Shown piece after piece: positions 25,301 through 33,369 of a DNA stretch of 64,000 bases. Source of the stretch: Penumbrarchaeum sp964445525 (GTDB lineage: Archaea; Thermoplasmatota; Penumbrarchaeia; Penumbrarchaeales; Penumbrarchaeaceae). The notes under the pieces are model-generated. The model saw only the letters and a program-made list of their open reading frames with translations. It had not been told where the DNA came from and made no database searches. Numbering within the stretch: the stretch's first letter is position 1; each line of letters begins with the position of its first letter. The position numbers and the translations under genes are program-made. The stretch is taken from the NCBI GenBank assembly GCA_964445525.1, contig CAYULA010000004.1:48859-112858 (forward strand). The letters run 5' to 3'.

Positions 25301-25655
25301 GGATGATATGGGATCGGAGGAAAATCAACCTGTTCAGGAAGTCCAGGAAGAGATACCGGACTACCTTCTGGGGATTGATGAAAGACCCGTTCAGGAAGAC
25401 CTGTATCCGGATCCGCTCGCATATGAAAGTACTCAACCCGAGGTGGACGACCAGCAGGAAAAATTCGAGTCCATCACCCCGGAGGCTCTTTCCGAGGAGG
25501 AAAGCAACATGAGGTCCTCCTTGCTCGAATCAGGATCCCCGATGAATCCACAAGATCAAGGATCGATAATTGATGGTGATGCATCGAGTGGAGAAATGGA
25601 TGAGAATTCAGAGGTCAAAGGAATCAAAAAATTGGAAGATTCTCCAGGTTCCTGA
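22389..25655 (+). CDS. Large cell-surface protein: LamG plus cadherin-like/Ig repeats, C-terminal anchor
   Basis: A secreted, membrane-anchored protein of 1,088 residues. The signal peptide is MRDKICMVLLIIFLSCNLSF. A concanavalin-like LamG module spans about residues 100-320 (ALSFDGDDYVDIPHS to DEVRIWDRAI). Cadherin/Ig-like repeats follow with recurring TPGNDDVG or TPDNDDVG and DVNDAP/NTNDVP linkers, then fibronectin-like PLNGSTIGGKVILEWEG units. One TM segment (LLPVLLIIIVAVSIIFAILVI) lies at about 942-965, then an acidic cytoplasmic tail of about 120 residues. ATG 22389 is chosen over 22383 and the longer frame because GGGAGG ends 8 nt upstream. Likely adhesion or glycan binding; ligand unknown. 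Confidence 0.85.
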   Translation: MRDKICMVLLIIFLSCNLSFVSLSGSGSEGTRLPVDSSAYKLIPLNLNSSVMEDDTYQSTFFTAMGGLNMNTFTTDADWLTWELTDARPMNMSGIAAQWNFDTGDASDSSGNQNDGFLHGTSSVSGISSNSEALSFDGDDYVDIPHSQTLNITDEITLEAWIYPTIDDLDEYMIISKGGSWSNEDPQCYELTIDDARPLFQMKLPDSEDWYGAAPSEPITMETWHHVAGVYDGSLFRIYIDGVNQTNIYNGWGGTYKGKVYNGGLPTGDFNISIGRRSPASWGSLFYEGYIDEVRIWDRAIPESEMIQHSVIPGSKFLNLTGIPDNGDVGENDVWINVTDNDGRYDEFEFTIKVENTQPNIITENVLNVFQDEEYSVQYQSNEETGDLSWDLEAETVWLQMDSDRGLLSGTPGNDDVGIHEITVIFNDGNGGIDSTTFDLEVIDVNDAPRILTENSFEAYEDQYFEVDYDFMDIDGEDVNWTMSTDAKWLSIDVSNGIVNGTPDNDDVGNYTVNITATDPRGLWDSTEFVVTVFNTNDVPFWVDVPENTSVDESGVFYFDFNANDVDLGDNIIYSISTDPEINCTFDVITGVFQWNASRLDFGNDFEVVDLDRLRIDILASATDGEETIDHIFHIDLILNPSPVTALLTPLNGSTIGGKVILEWEGSDDGDLPLSYDVYLHESKADVLLRNEWALIAEDVLNTSLDVEGLDTGITYFWTVIAHDRYSSGLCTDEAFSFYLNSPPEATMLSPKNGSIVPFHEILLKCSGIDPELDTLDYHFFVSISKADVEDLSETSLHISDEPTLVLDSLQPGSLYYWTVICRDEYEFGESLTGIHTFKVNTPPEIIQVDDQEGVAGSEFTIDINGSDMDGDQLQFSMLSGPVGMVIVPSTGLVTWTPSSDESGQYEVLIGVSDGLDSSNTTFMIDIKEPEEIEGEIEEEGSLLPVLLIIIVAVSIIFAILVIFLLAGRKKDDMGSEENQPVQEVQEEIPDYLLGIDERPVQEDLYPDPLAYESTQPEVDDQQEKFESITPEALSEEESNMRSSLLESGSPMNPQDQGSIIDGDASSGEMDENSEVKGIKKLEDSPGS

Positions 25656-25699
25656 TATCGATGTTATCCGATGTAAGAAAGAACCACATATGATTAACG

Positions 25700-25749
25700 C
25701 CATTTATAAACCTCCTATGCGATATACAATCGGATACTGGGAAGGATCG
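25700..25749 (+). promoter_or_regulatory. Promoter and ribosome site before the membrane gene pair
   Basis: CCATTTATAAACC (about 25700-25712) is a TATA-like box. GGGAAGGATCGGA lies directly before the ATG at 25752, so this unit has a short leader and a ribosome site. Confidence 0.5.
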
Positions 25750-25751
25750 GA

Positions 25752-27425
25752 ATGAATGATGTAAGAAAGACAGCTTCGATATTTTTCATCCTGTCATTGA
25801 TCCTATTCACATATCTTCCTCCGGTCCTCGGAGACGGCATGCCGGTATATTCCTATGTGAAGGACAAAGCTGAAGCAGAGAAATTGTACGGAACAACATT
25901 CGAATCACGCCAGCTGGCAAATGTGGAGTATCTGAATTCAACCCATCAGAGGATCGACCTTTTCCTTTCGATATTCTCACTGGATCCCGGGGAAAACCTC
26001 ACGGTCCTCGTTCCATTCAGACAGCTTCCGGAAGAGGTCGATATGGAAAAAGGAAACGATTCCGATTTCCTTGAAGCCAATGATTATGATGAGATAATCG
26101 AGAGATCTCAGAGACAGGACATCAGAAGGACCTCAGGCAGGTTCGCAGAGAGGACGGGAAATTCATTGCTGGACCTCGGGACCTCTGCTGTCACGACTCC
26201 GCTCGGAACCCTTACTTTGTATGTTGCAAGGAACTATCATAACGAACATGGCAGCGACAGGGGATTTGGAAGCTACACCGAGGACGCAGGCGGATCCCTG
26301 GGCGCATCCAAGGAGAAAGAGGTGAAGGAGGTTTCCCATTACGAATTCGACGGAGCCTCCGTAACCGTCTATTCGGTGAGTGCCAATGCAACACTGGATG
26401 ATTTCATCTCGGTGGTTGATCTCGGTACCATGCCTACAATTACGAGAGAGGTTGTGGAGGAATACAGGGATCAATATGTGGCCGTGATCGAATCGGAGCC
26501 CTCTCCTCCCATTCCGGAGGATGATTATGATTGGCTTTTCGAGGTAATGCCGGATACCATGGAAGGATTGATCGGGAGATTCTCGAAAAAACAGGGTCTC
26601 AGCTATAAAGAGGCCAGGGAAATGGCGGAATGGAACAGCTTCATGGGATTCAGGGAATTGGTGGATTCGGGATACAACGAATCGGAATTGAGGAACTGGA
26701 ACCTTGAGCGATGGTATGATCATGATTACAATTGGGATCACTATTCGATCGAGACTCCATTTGACATTTACAGAAAAATGGAATCTCTGGTCTTTGCAGT
26801 TTACGGCTTCACCGACTTCCAGGGGCACACCCTTTCGGTTACTACAAAGCTCGATGATGGTGACCTCTACTTCCCTCTTGGAACATCCAAAGGATGGGAC
26901 AATCCCATCCAGGAGACCATAATAATGGCTAAGGTTCCCAAAGGCAGATCCCTTGATTCGAACCTCGATGCCGACCATTCCGCTTTCATCGGGGAACAAC
27001 ACTGCTACATCTTCGAGTACTTCGATGCCAATCCCGAGGAGGACCTTGAAGCATCCATAGAGGATTCAAACATGATTGAGAGGACCTCCGCTTCTCTCTC
27101 GGAATTCATAGATTTCAATACTGTTTGGGCTCCTCTTTTTCTGGCCGTATTCTTCGAGATATTTCTCTGGTTCTTCCTCATCTGGCTTGTTAGGATCTCT
27201 TTAAAGGGTGAAAAAAACAGGAAAACAATGACGCTGAAGAATCTTCTGATGGCCGTTTTCAACATCCTTGTCTCGGCTCCGGTCACATATATATTCACGG
27301 TGGAGGACCCTTTTACCGGAAAGAAGCATGTGAAGGATAGAAAGGAAAGAAACGTATTCAGGATGGTCTATCTGTATTTCATCGTGATCAATACCTGCAT
27401 AATTTTACTGGGGGTATTCTCCTGA
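25752..27425 (+). CDS. Exported membrane-anchored protein of unknown function
   Basis: I do not recognise the 557-residue family. Visible parts: an N-terminal signal peptide ending near LPPVLGDGM; an extracytoplasmic region of about 420 residues with several possible N-glycosylation sites (NST, NLT, NAT, NES) and few cysteines; a first TM at about 455-480 (FLAVFFEIFLWFFLIWLV); a basic loop; a second TM (LLMAVFNILVSAPVTYIF) and a last TM at about 530-553. The topology resembles archaeal exported proteins anchored by a C-terminal hairpin. It is followed without a gap by another membrane protein gene, suggesting a joint complex. Confidence 0.75.
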   Translation: MNDVRKTASIFFILSLILFTYLPPVLGDGMPVYSYVKDKAEAEKLYGTTFESRQLANVEYLNSTHQRIDLFLSIFSLDPGENLTVLVPFRQLPEEVDMEKGNDSDFLEANDYDEIIERSQRQDIRRTSGRFAERTGNSLLDLGTSAVTTPLGTLTLYVARNYHNEHGSDRGFGSYTEDAGGSLGASKEKEVKEVSHYEFDGASVTVYSVSANATLDDFISVVDLGTMPTITREVVEEYRDQYVAVIESEPSPPIPEDDYDWLFEVMPDTMEGLIGRFSKKQGLSYKEAREMAEWNSFMGFRELVDSGYNESELRNWNLERWYDHDYNWDHYSIETPFDIYRKMESLVFAVYGFTDFQGHTLSVTTKLDDGDLYFPLGTSKGWDNPIQETIIMAKVPKGRSLDSNLDADHSAFIGEQHCYIFEYFDANPEEDLEASIEDSNMIERTSASLSEFIDFNTVWAPLFLAVFFEIFLWFFLIWLVRISLKGEKNRKTMTLKNLLMAVFNILVSAPVTYIFTVEDPFTGKKHVKDRKERNVFRMVYLYFIVINTCIILLGVFS

Positions 27426-28126
27426 AGAGAGATAGCTCCCTGTTGGGGATATTCATCACTCTTCTTCTTCTTGCCATTGTTTATGCACTCGCGCTTTTCA
27501 TATTGATACCCATAGGGTTTCTGATCGGATCCTATATTATCTCTCTATTCGAGAACGAACTCTTCACACAGGATCTTTACTTTATTTTTTCCGGGATGTT
27601 CCTTATCTTTGTAAGCCTGGTCTTCGATGTCATCGCATCACTCGCAATGGCGGGCTTCAGATCCGCGCTTGATTGTGATCTCGGGACAACTCGCTACAGA
27701 GGATCTTCAACAAGGGTGAGAATTCTCTATCTGGTCATCCCGATCCTGCTGTTGATATCATATCTAATCTCTGACTGGTTACTTTTCGATGGAAACCAGG
27801 CCCTACTTTTCTTCATATGGGTGGGAATACTGATTGGTTTCTTCTTCTTCAAATGGAAGGTGATCGACATTCCCGCAAAAGCTCTGGCCCTTATCGGCAA
27901 TGAAAACAGCCTCAAGAGAAGCAGGACATCTGCGATTCCACTTGTTATATTTCTTTTCAGCTTCATTACAATTCTTTTTTCATTCAGGTACGAAGATGCC
28001 CCTTCTGGGACAATTGTCATGTTTTATCTTGAAGTACTTTTCTTGATGGCAATCATGATAAATATCATAAATATCGGGGGAGTGGTGAACGACATTGGAG
28101 GAGAGATGAAAGAATCAAATCCATGA
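27422..28126 (+). CDS. Polytopic membrane protein of unknown function
   Basis: A very hydrophobic protein of about 234 residues with six or so predicted TM segments (first TM LLGIFITLLLLAIVYALALF). No family recognised. The first conventional start is TTG 27443, giving MGIFITLLLL. An in-frame CTG at 27422 overlaps the TGA of the previous gene as CTGA, lies about 6 nt after GGGGGT (27410-27414), and would give the positively charged MKRDSSLLGIF start expected of an inner-membrane helix. I use 27422, with 27443 as the alternative. It is coupled to the upstream membrane protein gene. Confidence 0.7.
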   Translation: MKRDSSLLGIFITLLLLAIVYALALFILIPIGFLIGSYIISLFENELFTQDLYFIFSGMFLIFVSLVFDVIASLAMAGFRSALDCDLGTTRYRGSSTRVRILYLVIPILLLISYLISDWLLFDGNQALLFFIWVGILIGFFFFKWKVIDIPAKALALIGNENSLKRSRTSAIPLVIFLFSFITILFSFRYEDAPSGTIVMFYLEVLFLMAIMINIINIGGVVNDIGGEMKESNP

Positions 28127-28215
28127 TAAAACTCCACCCATTTACTTTCGCCTCCCCCCTCAAACTTTTGATTAATGTTTTTAAAGAATCGAATGCCAGG
28201 TAACGAGGGTTTAAT

Positions 28216-28545
28216 TTGGTTGATCGTATCAACTGGGATGATTTGGAAGAGATGGAAGTCAGAAAAGGTATTTTCGGCAAGACTATTACCAAGGGAAAGA
28301 TCCAGATTGTATTATACCGCTATCTGCCGGGTTCGATATTCGAGGATCACTCCCATCCGGAAGAACAGATGACCATCGGTATTGAAGGAGAACTTGAATT
28401 CTCGGTAGGAGGAATAAGGTCTTCATTCAAAGAGGGAGATGTTGTCCATATCCCACCCAACATCGGCCACAGTGCAATAAACCGTGGTAATATTGCAGCC
28501 GTCACTTTCAATATATACAACCCCGCCAGGAGGGAGTCTCCATGA
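28216..28545 (+). CDS. Cupin-domain protein
   Basis: A single-domain cupin of 109 residues. Motif 1 is HSHPEEQMTIGIEGELEF (H-x-H-x4-Q), with Q where glutamate is usual, and motif 2 is GDVVHIPPNIGHSA. Together they form a metal site from histidines. Small cupins bind sugars or act as isomerases or dioxygenases; the substrate is not predictable. The start is TTG 28216 after GAGGGT. The gene overlaps the class III aminotransferase gene by 4 nt (ATGA), so the two likely act in one pathway. Confidence 0.88.
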   Translation: MVDRINWDDLEEMEVRKGIFGKTITKGKIQIVLYRYLPGSIFEDHSHPEEQMTIGIEGELEFSVGGIRSSFKEGDVVHIPPNIGHSAINRGNIAAVTFNIYNPARRESP

Positions 28546-29903
28546 GAGGAGCCAACGGTTTGACCGACGGGCATATCTTCTACAGGGACCTGGCAAAGAA
28601 ATACATATTCGTTGAAAGAGCGGAGGGAATCCATCTCTATGATAAGAAGGGGAACAGGATAATCGATGGCGCGGCAGGTGCCGCTGTTGTCTGTCTCGGT
28701 CATGGAAATGAGAGGGTGATAGAGGCCCTCAACAAACAGGCAAGGAAGGTTGCATACACTCATATGTCCACTTTCACGAACGAACCTCTCCTGAGACTTT
28801 CTGCGGAACTCATCAAACTGACTCCCAGGAGATTGAACAGAGTCTATTTCGCTTCGGGAGGATCCGAGGCTGTGGAAACCACATTGAAACTTGCCCGGCA
28901 ATATCATGTGGAAAAAGGTAATCTCCAGAAATACAAGGTTATTTCGAGGACCACCAGCTATCATGGGGCAACGATCGGCGCACTATCCATGACCGGTCAT
29001 TATCCACGGAGAAAGCATTATCTCCCCTTCCTGGCCCAGTTTCCCAGAATATCTACCCCCTACTGCTGGAGATGCCCCTTTGGAAAAACATCCGGGACCT
29101 GCGAATTCGAATGCGCCCATGATCTGGAAAGGGTAATCGTATCCGAGGATCCTGAGAACATATCTGCTTTCATTGCAGAACCTATAATAGGAGCCTCAGC
29201 TCCCGCTCTTGGTCCTCCAAAGGGTTATTACAGGATAATCCAGAAGATATGCCATAAATATGATGTTCTCTTCGTTGCGGACGAGGTGATGACAGGATAT
29301 GGAAGAACCGAAAAATTCTTCGCAATGGAGCATTACGAGGTATTCCCGGACATGATAGCCCTGTCAAAAGGCATCTCCAGCGGCTATTCGCCGCTGGGAG
29401 CTCTGATCATCGATCAGAAGATATTCGATGTGATTTCCCAAGCTCCGGGGAGCGCCTTTGTTCATGGTCATACCTTCGCCGGGAATCCACTTTCAGCAGC
29501 TGTTGGACTGGAAGTTTTGAGGATCATACTGGAAGAGAAATACGTAGAAAGGGTGGCAAAGCTCGGAGAGTATTTTCTGAAAGGCCTCAATACTTTGAAA
29601 AGACATCCGATGGTGGGTGATGTAAGATGCGTGGGTCTTCTGGCGGGAATAGAATTCGTCCATGACCGAAAAACAAAGAAACCCTATCCGGTTGAATTTC
29701 ACGTTGCCAGCAGGCTCCAGCAGATCTGCCTCAAGAATGGTTTGTATGTTTATCCGGGGAGAGTTTCATCGATCGTGGACGGAGGAGACCATATTCTTCT
29801 TGCTCCTCCATTCATCATCACGGAGGATGAACTTGACGAGATCGTGGATATTCTCGACAGATCAATCGCGCAGCTCCAGTTCGAGCTTTTGGTTCATGAA
29901 TAA
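28542..29903 (+). CDS. Class III PLP-dependent aminotransferase
   Basis: A 453-residue omega-type aminotransferase. DEVMTGYGRTEKFFA holds the PLP-binding aspartate, ALSKGISSGYSPLGA holds the Schiff-base lysine, and SGGSEAVE and TSYHGAT are the usual phosphate and ring-stacking segments. Family members act on beta-alanine, GABA, putrescine, glutamate semialdehyde or amino sugars; the large size and the CWRCPFGK insertion resemble aspartate aminotransferase family/omega-amino acid:pyruvate enzymes. Translationally coupled to the cupin. An SDR dehydrogenase is encoded convergently 43 nt away. Confidence 0.9.
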   Translation: MRGANGLTDGHIFYRDLAKKYIFVERAEGIHLYDKKGNRIIDGAAGAAVVCLGHGNERVIEALNKQARKVAYTHMSTFTNEPLLRLSAELIKLTPRRLNRVYFASGGSEAVETTLKLARQYHVEKGNLQKYKVISRTTSYHGATIGALSMTGHYPRRKHYLPFLAQFPRISTPYCWRCPFGKTSGTCEFECAHDLERVIVSEDPENISAFIAEPIIGASAPALGPPKGYYRIIQKICHKYDVLFVADEVMTGYGRTEKFFAMEHYEVFPDMIALSKGISSGYSPLGALIIDQKIFDVISQAPGSAFVHGHTFAGNPLSAAVGLEVLRIILEEKYVERVAKLGEYFLKGLNTLKRHPMVGDVRCVGLLAGIEFVHDRKTKKPYPVEFHVASRLQQICLKNGLYVYPGRVSSIVDGGDHILLAPPFIITEDELDEIVDILDRSIAQLQFELLVHE

Positions 29904-29946
29904 TTGGTATCACTTGTCAGAAATGTGATACTGGAATGTTTTGACA

Positions 29947-30978
29947 TCAGGTTACCATTTCCTTTTGAAGAAGGCTCTCGGCGGTTGCAAGAACAGCATC
30001 TTCGGGAGGTCTGGGCTTCCAATGCAGAATATCCTCTGCTTTTGAATGGTCAAGTTTCCTTACCTTTCCTAGGTCTATGAGAAGAGGTTCTATCGTTCCG
30101 TCGAAACGGGAAAGAATTTTCAGCAACAGGTTGGGCGCCACACGTGTTGGTATTTTTCTGTTGGGATATTCCTTTTTGAGAATATCTGCCACATCCTTGA
30201 AGAAAAGGTATCCCGATGATGCTATGAACCTCTGGCCGGCTGCTTTCTCATTCTCAAGGGCCAGTATATGAAGTCTTGCAACATCCCTCACATCAACCAT
30301 GTCGTACCCCATGTTGGGAACCATTGGGGCACTTGCCTCCATTGTTTTTTTCACGATATTGATGGAAGCGCTCATACCACCATTAAGAATCGGACCCAAT
30401 ATAGCACCCGGGCAAATTGTGGTCAATTTCATTCCGTTTCCATTCTTTTCCATGAACTCCCATGCAGACCTTTCCGCCAGTGTTTTGCTGTTGAAATAAT
30501 ACGTTGAATCCTTCTGGTTGTGGGGATCTGTCCAATCCTTTTCATTGTAGACGGTTTTGAAATCATCTCTGGACCTTCCGTAGGTAACAGCTCCTGATGA
30601 TGAGGTAAGAATAACCCTTTTCACACCGTTCCTGGAGGCAGCTTTCAAGACATTCAATGTCCCCTCTACCGCAGGAATGTACAGATCATCCGGGTCCTCG
30701 GGCAGTTCCTGAGGGAAGGGGGAGGCGACATGAAATACGGCTTCAATATCTTTCATGATATTATTCCAATCTCCCGGTTCTTTCAAGTCAGCTTCCCTTA
30801 TCTCAAGGTTTTCAATATTTATCGTGAATTTCGAGAGGATTTCCTTGAATTCCCTGGCTTTCTTAAGATCTCTCGCGGTCCCAAGGACCTTATATCCCTT
30901 ATTCAACAATTGCAGGGTTAGATGCGATCCCAGGAATCCGGTAACACCGGTAACCATAACCTTTTGATATTTCTTCAT
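29947..30978 (-). CDS. Extended short-chain dehydrogenase/epimerase (dihydroflavonol-reductase-like)
   Basis: A Rossmann NAD(P)-binding protein of 343 residues. The cofactor motif is TGVTGFLG near the N terminus, and the catalytic residues sit in SSSGAV and Y-F-N-S-K. The substrate region (VPNMGYDMVDVRDVARLHILAL) matches the DFR/cinnamoyl-CoA reductase group of extended SDRs, which reduce a ketone or aldehyde with NADPH. The ATG at 30978 follows an A+T-rich TATA-like TTTTTATC (near 31002, minus sense). It has no same-strand partner. Confidence 0.87.
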   Translation of the reverse strand: MKKYQKVMVTGVTGFLGSHLTLQLLNKGYKVLGTARDLKKAREFKEILSKFTINIENLEIREADLKEPGDWNNIMKDIEAVFHVASPFPQELPEDPDDLYIPAVEGTLNVLKAASRNGVKRVILTSSSGAVTYGRSRDDFKTVYNEKDWTDPHNQKDSTYYFNSKTLAERSAWEFMEKNGNGMKLTTICPGAILGPILNGGMSASINIVKKTMEASAPMVPNMGYDMVDVRDVARLHILALENEKAAGQRFIASSGYLFFKDVADILKKEYPNRKIPTRVAPNLLLKILSRFDGTIEPLLIDLGKVRKLDHSKAEDILHWKPRPPEDAVLATAESLLQKEMVT

Positions 30979-31353
30979 GGAATAATTAAAGTCAACTTGA
31001 TAAAAATCATTTTTACCTGATATGGGCGGGTTCGATTAACAATTTTGGTTTATGATCCAACCTATTGTTTTTCATCATATGGGAATTATAATGATTCCAG
31101 TTCTGGAAATTCCCAATAGAAAATCATATTTAAGGAAATTTGCAGACCCGTAAAATGAAAGTAAGGATTAACGGTTTAATTTCAACCTTGAAATTACTGG
31201 TCATATTATATCGGAATCGAATTTCAAGGTGCGCTGAATGAGAAGTACAATCTACGGTTTAATTCAGCTGTATGTGGAAATTCCATTAATTATTCCAAAA
31301 TTTACGACATCCTTCAAGGAAGGATGGGTGTCGAACTCACGAGTTGTTTTGAT

Positions 31354-31373
31354 ATTGACGGAAGTGAGTTACG
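31354..31373 (-). repeat. Copy of the Fic-flank element downstream of the AbiEii-like gene
   Basis: In the minus sense this 20-mer reads CGTAACTCACTTCCGTCAAT. It matches 8973-8992 (plus sense, downstream of Fic) at 19 of 20 positions. Both copies lie 3' of a toxin-type gene in the same relative orientation. Confidence 0.7.
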
Positions 31374-31459
31374 ACAATTTCATTGATAATCATCTGTCTG
31401 ACGTTTTATTACTTGATTTGCTGGAGAACACTCAAATTCTGGGCTGGGGGTTAGTACGT

Positions 31460-31483
31460 TCGATCGAAGCCTGCTTCGATCGA
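31460..31483 (-). terminator. Perfect hairpin abutting the toxin stop codon
   Basis: TCGATCGAAGC-CT-GCTTCGATCGA forms an 11-bp perfect inverted repeat ending exactly at the base before the stop codon of the minus-strand gene (31484-31486). It may act as a 3'-end processing or termination signal or as a protein-binding palindrome. It lacks a downstream T-tract, so termination is uncertain. Confidence 0.4.
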
Positions 31484-32518
31484 TTATTTAATTTCGAACA
31501 TGTCACTTTCATCCAACTCTTCGACCTTTTCCATTTTCTTATTCAGTACATTTCTATTGATATCCGTGTTTATGGATCTGATCTGCTCTATGACATCAAG
31601 ACAGAACATCTCCCAACTGGGAATGATCCTTTCTCTGCCACCTTTTCCCACCATTGAAGCAAAGCCTCTAGCTTCCTGTGACCTGTCCGAGATCCGGGAT
31701 ATTGTCTCGACCGACCCTTCGATAAAGCTATGTGGGTCAACTCCCTTCTTATGAGCTATCATGGATATTTTTCTCATGATAAGTTCATTGTCCCGTTCCA
31801 TTTCCAGTATCATTCCCAGGTCGTAAACATCTTTGAATCTCTCCCTACCAAATCCGTGAACGTTGCAAGTTGCCAGTATCTTATCTGCTATCAGGTCCTC
31901 GACACTCGAGTGGAATATCTCGGCCTTGAATTGTGGTTTTTCATATTTGAGTATCACAAAATTAGGTTCACTCCTTACAGGTTTGACAGATGGCAGCCAT
32001 GCATTTTTGAAATTTATCTGTATTCTCTGGTCGATTCCCTGTATTGAATCGCCACCCACCCTTATCACCTCATCAAACCTCGAAGGCATCTTTCTGACGA
32101 ATGTCATGGTCTTTGTCTGATCATCCATATATCTGAATTCAATGGATCCAAATTCGATTCCTCTGATCTTAACTATCCTATCTTCATCTCTTGCAATATC
32201 ATTCAATCCATTGATTATATCTCGAATGGAATTTGGATTCCCTGCTGATGAATTGAAATCCAGATCGACCGAGGCTCTCTGAAATTCATAGGGAAGCCAT
32301 GATTGGACACATGTACCTCCTTTGAAAATAAAACTCTCAGTATTGCTGAGCAGGGAAAGAGTGTCATAATGCCAGAACATGATCTCAATGGACCTTGCGG
32401 GAATGCCCGTATCCTTTTGAATGGATCTCATTTTCTCCTGGATGATTTGCTTCCTTTCCCATGTCTTCACAATTGATAGGATCTCCATCTTCTCATCGTG
32501 ATCTAGATTGATTCTCAA
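31484..32518 (-). CDS. AbiEii-type nucleotidyltransferase toxin
   Basis: The motif FKGGT followed by R-x-S-x-DLDF (RASVDLDF) is the nucleotidyltransferase signature of AbiEii/MenT toxins, which transfer nucleotides to tRNA or other targets and stop growth. LIADKILA and RERFKDVYDLG further down match conserved motifs of the family. The protein has 344 residues. It follows the winged-helix partner gene by 5 nt on the same strand, the usual antitoxin-then-toxin order of AbiE systems. A+T content is higher than in the surrounding core genes. A perfect hairpin follows its stop codon. Function as toxin or phage defence is by family resemblance only. Confidence 0.85.
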   Translation of the reverse strand: MRINLDHDEKMEILSIVKTWERKQIIQEKMRSIQKDTGIPARSIEIMFWHYDTLSLLSNTESFIFKGGTCVQSWLPYEFQRASVDLDFNSSAGNPNSIRDIINGLNDIARDEDRIVKIRGIEFGSIEFRYMDDQTKTMTFVRKMPSRFDEVIRVGGDSIQGIDQRIQINFKNAWLPSVKPVRSEPNFVILKYEKPQFKAEIFHSSVEDLIADKILATCNVHGFGRERFKDVYDLGMILEMERDNELIMRKISMIAHKKGVDPHSFIEGSVETISRISDRSQEARGFASMVGKGGRERIIPSWEMFCLDVIEQIRSINTDINRNVLNKKMEKVEELDESDMFEIK

Positions 32519-32523
32519 TTACT

Positions 32524-33336
32524 TCACCCCAGAACGGTATTCAGAGCAAGGTTGACGGATTTTCTGATTTCAGGATCTTGCCCATGTTTAATATTGATTG
32601 GCAGATCGATATCGCTCAATCGATCCGAAATGGCCAAAATTGCAGGTCCGAATATGTGATCAATATCCTGGTCCTCAGCATATTCCATGATCTTGTGAAG
32701 GTCTATGGATCGGTTCAAAATATTCTGAACCAGTAGGAGGAAGATCGGATAATGACCACATTCGTCTAGTTTGATAGAATCGACCATACCTCTTTCCACA
32801 GATGAGATCCATACTTTAACTCCAAAGAGCGTATCCCTTTTCACATCTTCGGGGATAATATTCGTGGGTCTCCAACCAACCTTGAGATCGGTGCAATCCT
32901 TTATTGTTTGGAGCATTCGTTCTTTTCTTGTGTTTTGTTCCTTTATCATGACAAGGATACTTCTTTCATCTACATCAATGGGCATTCCGTTCTGACAAGA
33001 ACTGGCATAACCCGTGATATAATAATCAATGCCAAGAATCCTGTCAATCGAACGTAGGACAGTCTGTATGTTATTCATGTGGTCCTCGCTGAGGAATAGC
33101 AGATCCCTTAACTGATCAAGGTAAGGGAAATCCTGGTCCAGTGATATCTTACCATCAACTTCCTTCAGAGCACCAAGAGCGATCAATTGATCTACCTGTT
33201 CATATACAGGACCTTTTCCGGTTCCGACGGATTCTGCAAGGTGGTTTCTTGAAAGATTATTACCCTCTTTGATCATGGTCCCGACTATCCTTATCTTTGT
33301 CTTTGTTCCTAGTAGATGTTCGATAAAGCCCAGCAT
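32524..33336 (-). CDS. AbiEi-like antitoxin/transcription regulator
   Basis: The first 75 residues look like a winged helix (LSRNHLAESVGTGKGPVYEQVDQLIALGALKEVD in outline: a DNA-reading helix followed by a beta wing). The remaining about 190 residues resemble the C-terminal domain of AbiEi-like proteins only loosely. Position immediately upstream of an AbiEii-type toxin gene is the main support. ATG 33336 is chosen: a TATA-like TTAAATACAT (about 33357-33366, minus sense) lies 25 nt upstream, giving a leaderless start; TTG 33345 is longer. Two TACTT-N4-AAGTA palindromes just upstream are probable operators for autorepression. Confidence 0.7.
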   Translation of the reverse strand: MLGFIEHLLGTKTKIRIVGTMIKEGNNLSRNHLAESVGTGKGPVYEQVDQLIALGALKEVDGKISLDQDFPYLDQLRDLLFLSEDHMNNIQTVLRSIDRILGIDYYITGYASSCQNGMPIDVDERSILVMIKEQNTRKERMLQTIKDCTDLKVGWRPTNIIPEDVKRDTLFGVKVWISSVERGMVDSIKLDECGHYPIFLLLVQNILNRSIDLHKIMEYAEDQDIDHIFGPAILAISDRLSDIDLPINIKHGQDPEIRKSVNLALNTVLG

Positions 33337-33369
33337 AATCGGCAATGAGATTGAAATGTATTTAAGATT

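Larger units (their letters stand above)
30979..31483. other. A+T-rich intergenic region rich in palindromes
   Basis: No gene is supported in these 505 nt. Structured segments: TTCCAG-TT-CTGGAA (31095-31108) and TTTCAA-CC-TTGAAA (31180-31193), on the promoter side of the SDR gene; CATCCTTC-AAG-GAAGGATG (31308-31326); TGTCGAACTCAC (31329-31340) against GTGAGTTACGACA (31364-31376) with one bulge; and a perfect hairpin at 31460-31483. A frame of 139 codons on the plus strand (from 31238) mostly lies antisense to the toxin gene and is not credible. Confidence 0.6.

Noticed and set aside
31238..31657. 139-codon plus-strand frame in the AbiE flank
   Set aside because: Half of it is antisense to the AbiEii-like gene, it contains the hairpins described, and it shows no recognisable domain.
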